From contig NZ_CP046172.1 in NCBI RefSeq assembly GCF_011801145.1, positions 3,844,001 to 3,908,000 on the forward strand: a stretch of 64,000 nucleotides of DNA, written 5' to 3'. Shown here piece after piece: positions 37,033-46,208 of the stretch. Position numbers and translations under genes: made by a program. Below the pieces are notes generated by a model, which was not told where the DNA came from, did not search any database, and saw only the letters and a program-made list of their open reading frames with translations. How positions within the stretch are numbered: position 1 is the first letter of the stretch; each line of letters opens with the position of its first letter. This DNA is from Nocardia arthritidis. GTDB taxonomy: Bacteria > Actinomycetota > Actinomycetes > Mycobacteriales > Mycobacteriaceae.

Positions 37033-37789
37033 CGCGATTCCGTTCGGCGAAGGCGGGCGCGGCCGCGGCGAAGGTGGTGAAAACACGGTCGACGTCGTCG
37101 GTCGACATCCCGTTGACGCGCAGGATCGGCAGCAGCGCACCGACATTCGGCCGCGCCATCGGGCCGAAACAGCCGAAGCAGCCGCGGTGGTACGACGGGC
37201 ACAGCGCGCCGCAACCGGCCTGGGTGACCGGGCCGAGGCAGGGAATGCCGTGTGCCACGGTCACACAGGTGGTGCCGCGGCGCTTGCATTCGGTGCAGAC
37301 GCTGGTGTTCGGGATATCGGGTGCGCGACCGGTCAGGAAGGCGCCCAATGTGTTCAGCAGTTGGCGGCGGTCGATCGGGCAGCCGCGCAGCTCGAAATCC
37401 ACCGGTACGTGCGCCGCGATCGGCGTCGAGGTGGCCAGCGTCGAAATATGTTGCGGGCTGGCGTAAACCACCGAGGTGAATTCGGCGATGTCGGCGAAAT
37501 TGCGCAGCGCTTGGATTCCGCCGTGGCAGGCGCACGCCCCGATGGTCACCAGAATCCGGGATTGCGCGCGGATTTCGGCGATCCGGCGTTCGTCGTCCGG
37601 CGTGGTGATGGAACCCTCGACCAGCGAGACATCGTACGGTCCCGGTTCCACCGCGCTGGACGCCTCGGTGAAATGCGCGATGCGGATGCGGCCCGCGAGC
37701 GCGAGCAGTTCGTCCTCGCAGTCGAGCAGGGTGAGCTGGCAGCCGTCGCAGGAGGTGAACTTCCAGACCGCGAGCGTCGGGGCGCCCAT
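37016..37789 (-). CDS. hydD: NiFe hydrogenase small (delta) subunit
   Basis: 257 residues from ATG 37789, sharing one base with the hydG stop (TGATG). The proximal cluster ligands start at CDGCQ (Cys14, Cys17), then [19 protein letters not shown], and [19 protein letters not shown]. This is a Cys-rich pattern for three Fe-S clusters, as in the short small subunits of soluble group 3 hydrogenases. There is no Tat signal peptide, so the enzyme is cytosolic. It ends 16 bases inside the hydA start region. Confidence 0.9.
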   Translation of the reverse strand: MGAPTLAVWKFTSCDGCQLTLLDCEDELLALAGRIRIAHFTEASSAVEPGPYDVSLVEGSITTPDDERRIAEIRAQSRILVTIGACACHGGIQALRNFADIAEFTSVVYASPQHISTLATSTPIAAHVPVDFELRGCPIDRRQLLNTLGAFLTGRAPDIPNTSVCTECKRRGTTCVTVAHGIPCLGPVTQAGCGALCPSYHRGCFGCFGPMARPNVGALLPILRVNGMSTDDVDRVFTTFAAAAPAFAERNRDESPE

Positions 37790-38643
37790 CACAGCTCCCG
37801 CACCGTGAGCAGGGGTTCGGCGGTCGCGTAATCGACGACGGGACCGTCCCGGCACACCAGCAGCGGGCCGAGCTGGCAGTGGCCGCAGCGGGCGACGCCG
37901 CAGCGCATGTTGCGCTCCAGCGAGACTCGGATATCGGTGGCCGGAATGCCCTTGCGCAGCAGGGTTTGCGCGCAGAACCGCATCATCGGTTCCGGGCCGC
38001 AGAGGAAGGCCGTCGTATTCGCCGGATCGACGGCGAGCCGGGCGAGCGGTTCGGTGACGAAGCCGATGGGGCCGGTCCAGCCGGGCGCCGGATGGTCGAC
38101 GGTCTGGTAGAGGTCCAGTGCCGCATGGGTTTTCCAGCGTTGCTGATCGTCGCGGAACAGAATGTCGGCCGGGGTGCGCGCGCCGGTGATCAGCGTGACC
38201 CGGCGGTAGCGGGCGCGGTCGGCGAGCGCGCCGAGCACCACCGGGCGCAGCGGCGCGAGGCCGACCCCACCGCCGACGATGACCAGATCGCGCCCGGCGG
38301 CCGACGCCAGATCCCAACCGGTGCCGAAAGGCCCACGGACGCCGATCGACTCGCCGACCGCGCGATCGTGCAGCGCATCGCTCACCGCGCCGACCGCGCG
38401 AATCGTGTGTTCCAGCAAACCGTCGGTGGCACAAGGGTTTCCGCTTATCGAAATCGCGACCTCGCCGACGCCGAAGTGGTAGAGCATCATGAACTGGCCC
38501 GCCAGGAAGGGCGGGGCGGCGGTACCGGTCGGCGTCAGCAGCAGCGTCGCGGTGTCGGCGGTCTGCTGGATACGGTCGACCACCTGGTACGGCCGCATCA
38601 TGTCGTCGGCCTGCCTGTCGCGGGCCGGTGCGCCGACGGTCAT
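37789..38643 (-). CDS. hydG: Hydrogenase gamma subunit: FAD/NAD(P)-binding oxidoreductase
   Basis: 284 residues. Ferredoxin-reductase fold: [20 protein letters not shown] binds FAD, and [16 protein letters not shown] is the NAD(P)-binding GxGxxP-like turn. [10 protein letters not shown] is the typical nicotinamide-site CGP. The C-terminal [19 protein letters not shown] holds the [2Fe-2S] Cys ligands. It passes electrons between NAD(P)H and the small subunit, as in HydG/HyhG. The start overlaps the stop of the cNMP-binding gene by four bases. Confidence 0.9.
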   Translation of the reverse strand: MTVGAPARDRQADDMMRPYQVVDRIQQTADTATLLLTPTGTAAPPFLAGQFMMLYHFGVGEVAISISGNPCATDGLLEHTIRAVGAVSDALHDRAVGESIGVRGPFGTGWDLASAAGRDLVIVGGGVGLAPLRPVVLGALADRARYRRVTLITGARTPADILFRDDQQRWKTHAALDLYQTVDHPAPGWTGPIGFVTEPLARLAVDPANTTAFLCGPEPMMRFCAQTLLRKGIPATDIRVSLERNMRCGVARCGHCQLGPLLVCRDGPVVDYATAEPLLTVREL

Positions 38644-39140
38644 CGCGGGCCGCCGATCCGCACCGGTGTGCAGGTACAGGTTTCGGCCGGATTGCGGTAC
38701 AGATCGAGGAGTCTGGCCCTGGTCGCCTGCAGCCGTTCGAGCACCGCGCCGAACAGCATCAGGGTCAGCGCGTGGCCGAATGCCGGGTCGGATTCGGCGA
38801 ATTCGGCCAGCGTCGCGGAATCGAATTCGATCGCGTGCACGGTGTCGACGGTGCGCGCGCCGAAATGCCAGCGATACGGCGGCACCAGCCAGGACCAGCC
38901 GAGCAGATCGCCGGATCCGAGCGTCTGCACCACCACGTCACCGCGTCCGGGCACCTGCGCGTCGAGCAGCACGGCGCCGTCGCGGATCAGCCAACAGCGG
39001 TCCGCCCGTTGACCTTCCACGATCAGCCGATGCCCGGTCGGGTAGGTGACGTCGTGTCCGGCCGCGGCCAGTACCGCCAACTCCTCGGGGCCGAGCGTGG
39101 CCAGCTGGGCGAATTCGGCGAGTTCGGCGGCGGTCGTCAT
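38640..39140 (-). CDS. Stand-alone cyclic nucleotide-binding domain protein within the hydrogenase operon
   Basis: 166 residues from ATG 39140, overlapping the hydB stop by four bases. It is a Crp-type cNMP-binding beta barrel ([47 protein letters not shown]) with a C-terminal helix. There is no DNA-binding HTH: the protein ends soon after [13 protein letters not shown]. The phosphate-binding cassette is degenerate (GDLLGWSWL). It may be a regulatory subunit linking enzyme activity or assembly to cAMP rather than a transcription factor. Translational coupling on both sides argues for a stoichiometric partner. Confidence 0.82.
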   Translation of the reverse strand: MTTAAELAEFAQLATLGPEELAVLAAAGHDVTYPTGHRLIVEGQRADRCWLIRDGAVLLDAQVPGRGDVVVQTLGSGDLLGWSWLVPPYRWHFGARTVDTVHAIEFDSATLAEFAESDPAFGHALTLMLFGAVLERLQATRARLLDLYRNPAETCTCTPVRIGGPR

Positions 39141-40291
39141 ACCTGGTCCCTTTGCGAAAGTCGTTCCGTGGAGCCGAGTTCCGCGAGCCGGGTTACCTCT
39201 GCGGTCAGATCGATCCCGGCCGGGCACCAGGCGATGCACCGCCCGCAGCCGACGCAGCCGGAACTGCCGAACTGGTCGTGCCAGGTGCCGAGCTTGTGGC
39301 TGAGCCACTGCCGGTAGCGGCTCTGTCCCGACTGCCGCACGCTGCCGCCGTGCAGATAGGAGAAGTCGAGTTCGAAGCAGGACGCCCAGCGTTCCCAGCG
39401 TTCGGCGTGCTCGCCGGTCAGGTCGGTGACGTCCTCGGTGGTGGTGCAGAAGCACGTCGGGCACACCATGGTGCAGTTGGCGCAGGTCAGACAGCGGCTC
39501 GCCACATCGTCCCAGTGCGGTGATTCGCGGGATTCGCGCAGCACCGCGGGCACGTCGACATCGGGCATCGCGCGGCCCATCCGGTCCGCGGCCGCCGCCA
39601 CCGCGGCATGTGCCGCCGCGATCTCGGCGGTATCGGCGGGGCGGGCGGTGAGCTCCGCGAGCACCTCGGCGCCCGCGGGCGTACCGACCTCGACCAGGAA
39701 GCGGTGTCCGGCGTCGTCGACGCGTTCGGTGAGGGCCAGATCGTAGCCGGGGCCCGCCGCAGGGCCGGTCCCCATGGACGCGCAGAAGCACACGCCGCCG
39801 GGCTCGGTGCAGTTGACCGCGACGATGAACAGTCCGGCGCGGCGGGCGGCATACGACCGGTCCGGGTGTGTGCCGCCGCCGAGCACCCGGCCGAGCACCG
39901 CGATCGCGGCCAGATCGCATCCGCGCACGCCGATGAATGCGGTGCGTACCGGAACCTCCTCGGCCGCAACGATATTCAAGTCAGGTCCGGTCTCCCACAC
40001 CTTGCGGTGCGGCGGATGCAGGAACTGTTTCCAGGAGCCGGGGCCCGCCGAATTCGCGAAAACCGCCTCGTCTTCGCGGCGGAACAGCCGGTAGCTGCCC
40101 GGCGCGGTGCGCACCCCCCAACCGGCGGGCAACCGGGCGCCGGAATCGAGTTCGTCCAGGACGATCGCGCCGTCGCGCACCTGCGGTCCGATGACGCGGT
40201 ATCGCTGCTCGCGCAGCACATCCACCAGCCGATCCAGGCCGTCGCGGTCGATCACGGCGGTCTCGTGCGCACTGTCACCGGAGCCGGTCAT
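39137..40291 (-). CDS. hydB: Hydrogenase beta subunit: 4Fe-4S dicluster electron-transfer protein
   Basis: I start at ATG 40291 with GGGAGG just upstream; 384 residues. The central region contains AFIGVRGCDLAAIAVLGRVL, typical of HydB/AsrA. Two ferredoxin-type clusters lie near the C-terminus: CLTCANCTMVCP plus TCFC, and CVGCGRCIAWCPAGID. It carries electrons between the gamma and delta subunits of group 3b enzymes. It is the first gene of the six-gene structural unit, with a DosR-like box 57-71 bases upstream of the start. Confidence 0.9.
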   Translation of the reverse strand: MTGSGDSAHETAVIDRDGLDRLVDVLREQRYRVIGPQVRDGAIVLDELDSGARLPAGWGVRTAPGSYRLFRREDEAVFANSAGPGSWKQFLHPPHRKVWETGPDLNIVAAEEVPVRTAFIGVRGCDLAAIAVLGRVLGGGTHPDRSYAARRAGLFIVAVNCTEPGGVCFCASMGTGPAAGPGYDLALTERVDDAGHRFLVEVGTPAGAEVLAELTARPADTAEIAAAHAAVAAAADRMGRAMPDVDVPAVLRESRESPHWDDVASRCLTCANCTMVCPTCFCTTTEDVTDLTGEHAERWERWASCFELDFSYLHGGSVRQSGQSRYRQWLSHKLGTWHDQFGSSGCVGCGRCIAWCPAGIDLTAEVTRLAELGSTERLSQRDQV

Positions 40292-40347
40292 CGCACTGCC
40301 TCCCTGCCTTCGCCCTTCGAGTCTGGCCCGATCGCGCGTCGCGGACG

Positions 40348-40362
40348 AGGGTCCAACGTCCC
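40348..40362 (-). promoter_or_regulatory. DosR-like box upstream of hydB
   Basis: On the minus strand this reads GGGACGTTGGACCCT, matching GGGACNNTNGNCCCT at every fixed position. It lies 57-71 bases upstream of the hydB start and just outside hypE. DosR/DevR activates hydrogenase and dormancy genes in mycobacteria under hypoxia. Confidence 0.72.
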
Positions 40363-40400
40363 CGTGCGTTGCGACCGATGCCATTCACTCGCAACGCCTT

Positions 40401-41453
40401 TCAACAGATTCGCGGTAGCTGCTCGCCGACCAGCATGTCCACGATGCGGGCCGCGCCGATGAGCGTGCGCGCGGTGACCCGTCCCGCCGGACCGTCGGTG
40501 ACCCGGCCGATCACGGTCGCCGCCGCGCCCGCCGCCACCGAACGCATGGCCGCGAGTGCGCGCTCGGCCGCGGACTCGGCGACGAAGGCCACCAGGCAGC
40601 CCTCGTTCGCGACGTGCATCGGGTCCAGGCCGAGCAGTTCGCAGGTGGCGGCGACCTCGGTGGGCACGGGCACATCGGCCTCGACGATCTCGACGCCGAC
40701 ACGGGAGGCGGCGGCGAGTTCGTTGAGCGCGCTGGCCAGCCCGCCGCGGGTCGGATCGCGCAGCGCGTGCACGTCGGCGCCGCACGCCGCGATCAGCGCG
40801 GCCACCAGCTCGTGCAACGGCCTTGTGTCGGAACGGATATCGGCGTCGAAGCCGAGATCGCCACGGGCGCAGAGGATCGCGGTGCCGTGCGCGCCGATCG
40901 GGCCGGACAGCAGCACCACGTCACCGGGTCTGCCACGGGTGGCCGATGGGTCGGCGCCGGGCAGCCGGGCGCCGATTCCGGTTGTGGTGATGTAGATTCC
41001 GTCGGCGGCGCCGCTGCCGACCACCTTGGTGTCGCCGGTGACGATGCGGACGCCGCACGCGGACGCCGCCCGGGCCACCGAGGCCGTGACGGCCCGCAGC
41101 TCGGCCAGCGACAACCCCTCCTCCAGCACATAGGCCAGTGAGAGCGCGACCGGCCGCGCGCCGCGCATGGCCAGATCGTTGACCGTGCCGTGCACCGCGA
41201 GCGCGCCGATATCGCCGCCGGGGAACCAGCGCGGGGTGACGACGAAACTATCGGTGCTGAAAACCACACCCGCACCGTCGATTTCGACTATCGCGGCATC
41301 CTGCAACGGCTCGTGCCCGCCGAGTTCGGCGACGATCACCCGATCGATCAGCTCCGCCATCAGCTGGCCGCCGGATCCGTGTCCGAGCAGCACCCGCTCG
41401 TTCTCCGTATGGGGGAGCGGGCAGGCGGGGTCGGCTATCCGCGCCGTGTTCAT
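40401..41453 (-). CDS. hypE: Hydrogenase maturation protein HypE
   Basis: 350 residues from ATG 41453, overlapping the hypD stop by four bases. PurM-like ATP-binding fold with [44 protein letters not shown] and VTGDTKVV. The protein ends exactly in LPRIC; the terminal Cys350 is the residue carbamoylated by HypF and dehydrated to thiocyanate for the iron CN ligands. Complete and apparently functional. The structural operon begins about 110 bases downstream. Confidence 0.95.
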   Translation of the reverse strand: MNTARIADPACPLPHTENERVLLGHGSGGQLMAELIDRVIVAELGGHEPLQDAAIVEIDGAGVVFSTDSFVVTPRWFPGGDIGALAVHGTVNDLAMRGARPVALSLAYVLEEGLSLAELRAVTASVARAASACGVRIVTGDTKVVGSGAADGIYITTTGIGARLPGADPSATRGRPGDVVLLSGPIGAHGTAILCARGDLGFDADIRSDTRPLHELVAALIAACGADVHALRDPTRGGLASALNELAAASRVGVEIVEADVPVPTEVAATCELLGLDPMHVANEGCLVAFVAESAAERALAAMRSVAAGAAATVIGRVTDGPAGRVTARTLIGAARIVDMLVGEQLPRIC

Positions 41454-42556
41454 CGACTCACCGCCGCATTCGGCCGCCGTCCGGCGGTGTAGAAGGCCGC
41501 GCAGGTGCCCTCCGACGAAACCATGGGCGCACCAAGCGGTTTGCGCGGTGTGCAGCGGGTGCCATACGCCGGGCAGTCGGTCGGCAGCGCGGTGCCACGC
41601 AGGATGTCGCCCGCGATGCAATCGGCGTTCTCGGTGGCGACCGTGTCGTCGGTGCCGAAGCGGCGTCGCGCGTCGTGCCCGGCGAATTCGGGGGCCAGGG
41701 TTAGCCCGCTGTCCGGAATGGTGCCGATACCACGCCAATTGCGCTCGCTCACCTGGAAGACCCGCCGAATCGTCTGCTGCGCTTCGGTATTGCCGGAACG
41801 GCGCACGGCACGCACATACTGATTGCCGAGTTCGGCGGTGCCGCTTTCCAATTGCCGCACCACCATCAGGATGCCCTCCAACAGATCGAGCGGTTCGAAA
41901 CCGGTGACCACTATGGGCACTTGGTATTTCGCGACGATCGGCTCGTACTCGGTCCAGCCCATCACCGCGCACACGTGCCCGGCGGCCAGGAATGCCTGCA
42001 CCTGATTGTCGGGCGCGTCCAGGATCGCGGTGATCGCGGGCGGCACCAGCACATGGCTCACCAGCATGCTGAAATTGGTCACCCCGGTGGTCGCGGCGTG
42101 CAGCACCGCCATCGCGTTCGCCGGTGCGGTGGTTTCGAAACCGACGGCGAAGAACACCACCTCGCGGTCCGGATGCTCGCGGGCGATGGTCACCGCGTCC
42201 AGCGGCGAATACACCACCCGGACGTCGCCGCCGCGCGCCTTCACCCCGAGTAGATCGCCGGTGCTGCCCGGAACCCGCAGCATGTCACCGTAACTGGTGA
42301 AGATCACCCCCGGCCTGGCGGCGATCTCGACCGCCTGATCGATCATCTCCAGCGGGGTGACGCACACCGGGCAGCCCGGTCCGTGGATCATCCGGATGCC
42401 CGCGGGCAGCAACTCGTCGATGCCCTGGCGGACCAGCGTATGCGTCTGCCCGCCGCAGACCTCCATGATCGCCCACGGCCGGGTCGCGGTGGCTCGCAAC
42501 TCGTGCAGCAGCCGCCGGGCCAGCGCCGGATCACGGTATTCGTCAAGGTATTTCAT
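41450..42556 (-). CDS. hypD: Hydrogenase maturation protein HypD
   Basis: 368 residues from ATG 42556, overlapping the hypC stop as ATGA. The signature motifs are [37 protein letters not shown], and the C-terminal Fe-S region with Cys residues ([22 protein letters not shown]). HypD with HypC assembles Fe(CN)2CO for the active site. All expected Cys residues are present. The end overlaps hypE. Confidence 0.95.
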   Translation of the reverse strand: MKYLDEYRDPALARRLLHELRATATRPWAIMEVCGGQTHTLVRQGIDELLPAGIRMIHGPGCPVCVTPLEMIDQAVEIAARPGVIFTSYGDMLRVPGSTGDLLGVKARGGDVRVVYSPLDAVTIAREHPDREVVFFAVGFETTAPANAMAVLHAATTGVTNFSMLVSHVLVPPAITAILDAPDNQVQAFLAAGHVCAVMGWTEYEPIVAKYQVPIVVTGFEPLDLLEGILMVVRQLESGTAELGNQYVRAVRRSGNTEAQQTIRRVFQVSERNWRGIGTIPDSGLTLAPEFAGHDARRRFGTDDTVATENADCIAGDILRGTALPTDCPAYGTRCTPRKPLGAPMVSSEGTCAAFYTAGRRPNAAVSR

Positions 42557-42816
42557 ACGACCTCCACATCGGGTCCGAGTTCGGTGGCGATGGCGTCCGG
42601 GATCGCCCGGAGCACCGCGAGCGTCTTCGCCGCCTCGACCTCGTCGACTCGGCTGATCGCGAAGCCGACGTGCACGATCACGTAGTCGCCGAGCGCGGCC
42701 TCCGGCACATAGGCCAGGCACACCGGGCGCCGGATTCCGTCGAAATCGACCGTCCCCATCCGCAGCGGCGATTCGTCGGTCACCGCGACGATCCGGCCGG
42801 GCACTCCGAGGCACAT
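42553..42816 (-). CDS. hypC: Hydrogenase maturation chaperone HypC
   Basis: 87 residues beginning [10 protein letters not shown], the invariant HypC start in which the second-position Cys binds the iron centre. The rest ([40 protein letters not shown]) is typical. It starts 11 bases after hypF and overlaps hypD. HypC shuttles the Fe(CN)2CO moiety to the hydrogenase large subunit. Confidence 0.96.
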   Translation of the reverse strand: MCLGVPGRIVAVTDESPLRMGTVDFDGIRRPVCLAYVPEAALGDYVIVHVGFAISRVDEVEAAKTLAVLRAIPDAIATELGPDVEVV

Positions 42817-42826
42817 CGGCTGACTC

Positions 42827-45157
42827 CTAATCGTTGGTGGGATACGGATTCGCGATCGTGGCGGCCGCGATCGCGGCCTGGCCGTAGCAGATTCCGCCGT
42901 CGTTCATCGGAACCCGCTCACCGACAAGACCTTTCAGACCGGCATAGGCTAGGCCGGACAGCACGAGGGAGGTGAGCAGCGCGTTCTGGAAGACGCCGCC
43001 GCCGAGGCAGACGACGGCATCCGGTGCGAGCACTGCCGCGGCATCGACGGCCATGGCGACCACCACCTCGGCGATGGTGCGGTGGAACCGCGCGGCGATC
43101 TCGCCGGCCGGGCGGTCGCAGGCGAGCGCCTCGCACAGGGTCGGCGCCGGGTCGTATACCAGCAAGCCGTCGTGGCGGTGCAGCGCCCAGCGCAGCGGTT
43201 CGCTTGCGGTACCGGCGAATTCGGCCGCTGCGGCCTCCAGCCGGACGGCCGCCTCGCCCTCGTAGCTGTTGTCGTCGCAGAGGCCGAGTAGCGCGGCGAG
43301 CGCGTCGAACAGCCGTCCGGCACTGGATGCCCTCGGACAGTTGATATTTCGTTCGATCATCGCGCGGACGGCGGCGGTTTCCCGTTCGGGTAGCCGGTCC
43401 AGCAGTCCGGCTGCCGCATCTTCGGGCAGTACCGTTCCGAAAGACTCTGCGCCCCAGAGGTATCCGAGCGCCATGCGGGCGGGCCTGCGCACCGCGGCCG
43501 CACCGCCGGGCAGCGGCGCGGTGGCGAAGCGGCCGACCCGGCGGTACCCGGTGTAGTTCGCCAGCAGCACCTCGCCGCCCCAGAGCGTGCCGTCGTCACC
43601 GAAGCCCAAGCCGTCCAGGGCGATTCCGACGAACGGGTCGCTGACAAGGTGTTCGGCGGCGGTGGCCGCGACATGCGCGTGGTGGTGCTGGATCACGATG
43701 CGGCGGTCCACGGGCCAGTGCGCACGCGCGTACGCGGTCGACAGATAACCCGGATGACGGTCGTGCGCAACGAATTCCGGGTGTGCGCCGGATAACCGGC
43801 ACAGCGCGTCGGTGCCCGCCTCGAAGGCGGCGTACGCATCCGCGTCGGCCAGATCGCCGAGGTGTGGCCCGATGCTCGTGGTGTCCGAAATAGCGAGGGC
43901 AGCAGTATGTTTGAGCTGTGCTCCGACCGCGAGCACCGGCTTGGACGCGAATATGGGCAGCGGCAGCGCGCCGGGGGCATAGCCGCGGGCGCGGCGCAGC
44001 GTGACGGTCCGGCCCGCCACCACCCGCACCACCGAATCGTCGTAGCGGGCGCGGATCGCCCGGTCGTGGCACAGGACCCCGTCCACGATCGGGCCGAGCG
44101 CGGCTACGGCGGCCGCATCGTCGATGACGGTCGGCACGCCGCCGCGGTTACCGCTGGTCACCACCAGCGGGCGGTCCAATTCGGCGAGCAGCAGATGATG
44201 CAGCGGGCTGTACGGCAGGAAGACGCCGATTGTCGCGGTGCCGGGTGCGATATCGGCGGCGACGGGCGCGTCGACGCGCCGGGGCAGCAGCACGATCGGC
44301 GCGGCGGGCGAGGTGAGCAGCCCGGCCGCGACGGTGTCGACCGCGCCGAGGGTCCGGGCCGCCGCCAGATCGCGGACCATGACGGCCAGCGGTTTGGTGG
44401 GGCGTGGCTTGCACGCGCGCAGCCGGGCGACGGTGTGCGCGGCCTGCGCATCGCATACCAGCTGATAGCCGCCGATGCCCTTGATCGCGACGATGCCGCC
44501 CGCCGCCACCGCGGCGCAGGCCGCCGACAGCGCGTCATCCCCGGTGGCGCCGGTCGGCAGCCAGTTCAAGCGGGGGCCGCAGTCCGGGCAGCTCGTTGGC
44601 TCGGCGTGGAAACGCCGGTCGGCCGGATCGCGGTATTCCGCGGCGCAAGCGGGGCACAGCGGGAATTCGCGCATCGCGGTGCGCTCCCGGTCGTAGGGCA
44701 GCGCGTCGATCACCGTCGCGCGCGGGCCGCAGTCGGTGCAGTTGAGAAACGGGTAGCGGTAGCGCCGGTCGGCCGGATCGAAGAGTTCGCGCAGGCAGGC
44801 CGGGCAGATCGCCAGATCCGGCGGAACCCGCGCGGCGAGCCTCGGCGTGGTGCCAGGTCCGCTGTCGGCGACCGCGAAATCCGGGCTCAGCTCGATACCC
44901 GCGGCGAGCGGAGTCACCGCGATATCGTCGATGACGGCCGCGGCCGGTGCCGAATTTTGTAGGCGCACAACGAATTCGGCGATGGAATCGGTATCGCCCG
45001 CGACCCGCGCCACGACCTGGCCGCCCGCATTGCGCACATCACCGGTGAGGCCGAGCTCGTGCGCGAGGCGGTAGACGAACGGCCGGTAGCCGACGCCCTG
45101 CACAACACCGTGCACCGTCACCTGGACTCGCCGCATGCGTGCGGGTGCCCGGGTCAT
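42827..45157 (-). CDS. hypF: Carbamoyltransferase HypF
   Basis: About 776 residues from ATG 45157 (ATG 45136 also possible). Domain order is complete: acylphosphatase (VTVHGVVQGVGYRPFVYRLA), two zinc-finger pairs (CPACLRELF...CTDCG and CPACAAEY...CPDCG), a YrdC-like domain (GGIVAIKGIGGYQLVCDA), and a Kae1-like C-terminal domain (HHHAHVAATAAEH, VCLGGGVFQNALL). It makes the thiocarbamoyl group on HypE from carbamoyl phosphate. First gene of the hyp unit; a DosR-like box lies about 77-91 bases upstream. Confidence 0.95.
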   Translation of the reverse strand: MTRAPARMRRVQVTVHGVVQGVGYRPFVYRLAHELGLTGDVRNAGGQVVARVAGDTDSIAEFVVRLQNSAPAAAVIDDIAVTPLAAGIELSPDFAVADSGPGTTPRLAARVPPDLAICPACLRELFDPADRRYRYPFLNCTDCGPRATVIDALPYDRERTAMREFPLCPACAAEYRDPADRRFHAEPTSCPDCGPRLNWLPTGATGDDALSAACAAVAAGGIVAIKGIGGYQLVCDAQAAHTVARLRACKPRPTKPLAVMVRDLAAARTLGAVDTVAAGLLTSPAAPIVLLPRRVDAPVAADIAPGTATIGVFLPYSPLHHLLLAELDRPLVVTSGNRGGVPTVIDDAAAVAALGPIVDGVLCHDRAIRARYDDSVVRVVAGRTVTLRRARGYAPGALPLPIFASKPVLAVGAQLKHTAALAISDTTSIGPHLGDLADADAYAAFEAGTDALCRLSGAHPEFVAHDRHPGYLSTAYARAHWPVDRRIVIQHHHAHVAATAAEHLVSDPFVGIALDGLGFGDDGTLWGGEVLLANYTGYRRVGRFATAPLPGGAAAVRRPARMALGYLWGAESFGTVLPEDAAAGLLDRLPERETAAVRAMIERNINCPRASSAGRLFDALAALLGLCDDNSYEGEAAVRLEAAAAEFAGTASEPLRWALHRHDGLLVYDPAPTLCEALACDRPAGEIAARFHRTIAEVVVAMAVDAAAVLAPDAVVCLGGGVFQNALLTSLVLSGLAYAGLKGLVGERVPMNDGGICYGQAAIAAATIANPYPTND

Positions 45158-45552
45158 GGTCTCGGTCTGCGGTCGACAGGAAGCGCGTGCGTACCCACCT
45201 GTCAACCTTCCATCGAGATGATCTCACCCACCTAGGGCCGAAAGTCCTTTCGCTGGAGGCATCTTGGCGCACGGTCGGCCGCTCGAACCTTGCGGCGCCG
45301 GGGCCGAAAAGGGTTCGCTGAGCGGTGAACCGGTCGCGTCGTCGGCGTATAACGGGCCGTCCCGGCGGTCGCGGACCGGTAGCGCGGCATCAATCCGGAT
45401 GGACGGCGCTGTGCAGGGCTTTCCCGGGGCGGTACGTCAGGTCGCGACGGGTCTCGAATCGTGCGGTTATCGTGGGAATAAGGGGCGGTTGACGCCCGTT
45501 TCGGAGCCAGGCCGGAGCACGACGAACCCGCTTGCGGAAGGAAGTCGCAACG
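45158..45552. other. Intergenic region between hypF and the divergent repeat-protein gene
   Basis: About 395 bases carrying control sequences for two divergent units. The DosR-like box at 45234-45248 is the only strong element I recognise. On the minus strand TTGACA (45205-45200) could be a -35 hexamer for hypF. I see no gene; open frames here are antisense or lack start signals. Confidence 0.45.
45234..45248 (-). promoter_or_regulatory. DosR-like box upstream of hypF
   Basis: On the minus strand this reads AGGACTTTCGGCCCT, differing from GGGACNNTNGNCCCT only in the first base. It closely resembles mycobacterial DosR boxes (GGACTTTCGGCCCTA type). It lies 77-91 bases upstream of the hypF start and about 305 bases from the divergent repeat gene. 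Confidence 0.72.
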
Positions 45553-46173
45553 ATGGCCGCGATCACCGTGATCGGCGTTGGAGTGGCGGCGGCGGTGCTG
45601 GTCCCGGCGGCGGTCGCGGTCGCGACCGACTACCCCTTCGCCGGAAATCCGGCGCCGTCACCCGCGCCGCACGGTGGCTGCGTACTGTTCTGCGCGTCAT
45701 CCGGCGGCGGCATCATGGCACCGGCGCAACCGCTGTCCGGCGGTTGTGTCATGTTCTGCGACAACCGATCCGGCGCACCGGCTCCCGATTATCGCGCTCC
45801 ATCGCAAATGCCGTTCGGCACAACGGGTCCGGTGCCGGCATCGCCCGGATCCGGTGGCCCGGCGCAAATGCCGTTCGGTTCAGGCGAATCCCCGCCGCCG
45901 TCGTCCGGTTATCAAGGGCCAGTCCAAATGCCGTTCGGCACAGGCGGTTCCGCGCCGCAGTCTGGAAACCAGGGTGCGGTGCAGATGCCGTTCGGCACAG
46001 GCGGTTCCGCGCCGCCATCGTCCGGTAATCAGGGGCCTGCCCAAATGCCGTTCGGTTCAGGCGGATCCGCGCCGCAGCCTGGTAACCAGGGTGCGGTGCA
46101 GATGCCGTTCGGGGGTGGATCCGCGCCGCCCTCGTCCGGATATCATGCGCCGGTGCAGATGCCGTTCGGCTGA
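45553..46173 (+). CDS. Secreted repeat protein with GGCVxFC motifs and QMPFG repeats
   Basis: ATG 45553 follows GGAAGGAAG; 206 residues. A Sec-type signal (VIGVGVAAAVLVPAAVAVA) is followed by two copies of a GGCV-x-FC motif (HGGCVLFCASS, SGGCVMFCDNR), probably disulfide-linked. Then come seven QMPFG units spaced by Gly/Ser/Pro/Asn-rich linkers of about 13-15 residues. No known domain. It is probably an exported, flexible envelope protein. It is divergent from the hyp operon and shares its upstream region with the DosR-like box, though at a distance. Confidence 0.65.
   Translation: MAAITVIGVGVAAAVLVPAAVAVATDYPFAGNPAPSPAPHGGCVLFCASSGGGIMAPAQPLSGGCVMFCDNRSGAPAPDYRAPSQMPFGTTGPVPASPGSGGPAQMPFGSGESPPPSSGYQGPVQMPFGTGGSAPQSGNQGAVQMPFGTGGSAPPSSGNQGPAQMPFGSGGSAPQPGNQGAVQMPFGGGSAPPSSGYHAPVQMPFG
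45801..46170 (+). repeat. Coding minisatellite, about 54-63 bp units
   Basis: The unit ATGCCGTTCGG followed by GGCTCCGCGCCGCC-type sequence occurs seven times (first near 45808, last near 46159) inside the secreted protein gene. Linker lengths vary by whole codons, so the frame is preserved. Some units are nearly identical (AGATGCCGTTCGGCACAGGC recurs), pointing to recent expansion. Confidence 0.8.
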
Positions 46174-46208
46174 GCGGTCCGGCACGAATATCGTTCGGTG
46201 CCAGGTGA

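Noticed and set aside
35740..40291. Group 1h (high-affinity uptake) hydrogenase
   Set aside because: The presence of HydB- and HydG-type subunits, short large and small subunits and no Tat signal indicates a cytosolic NAD(P)-linked group 3b-like enzyme.
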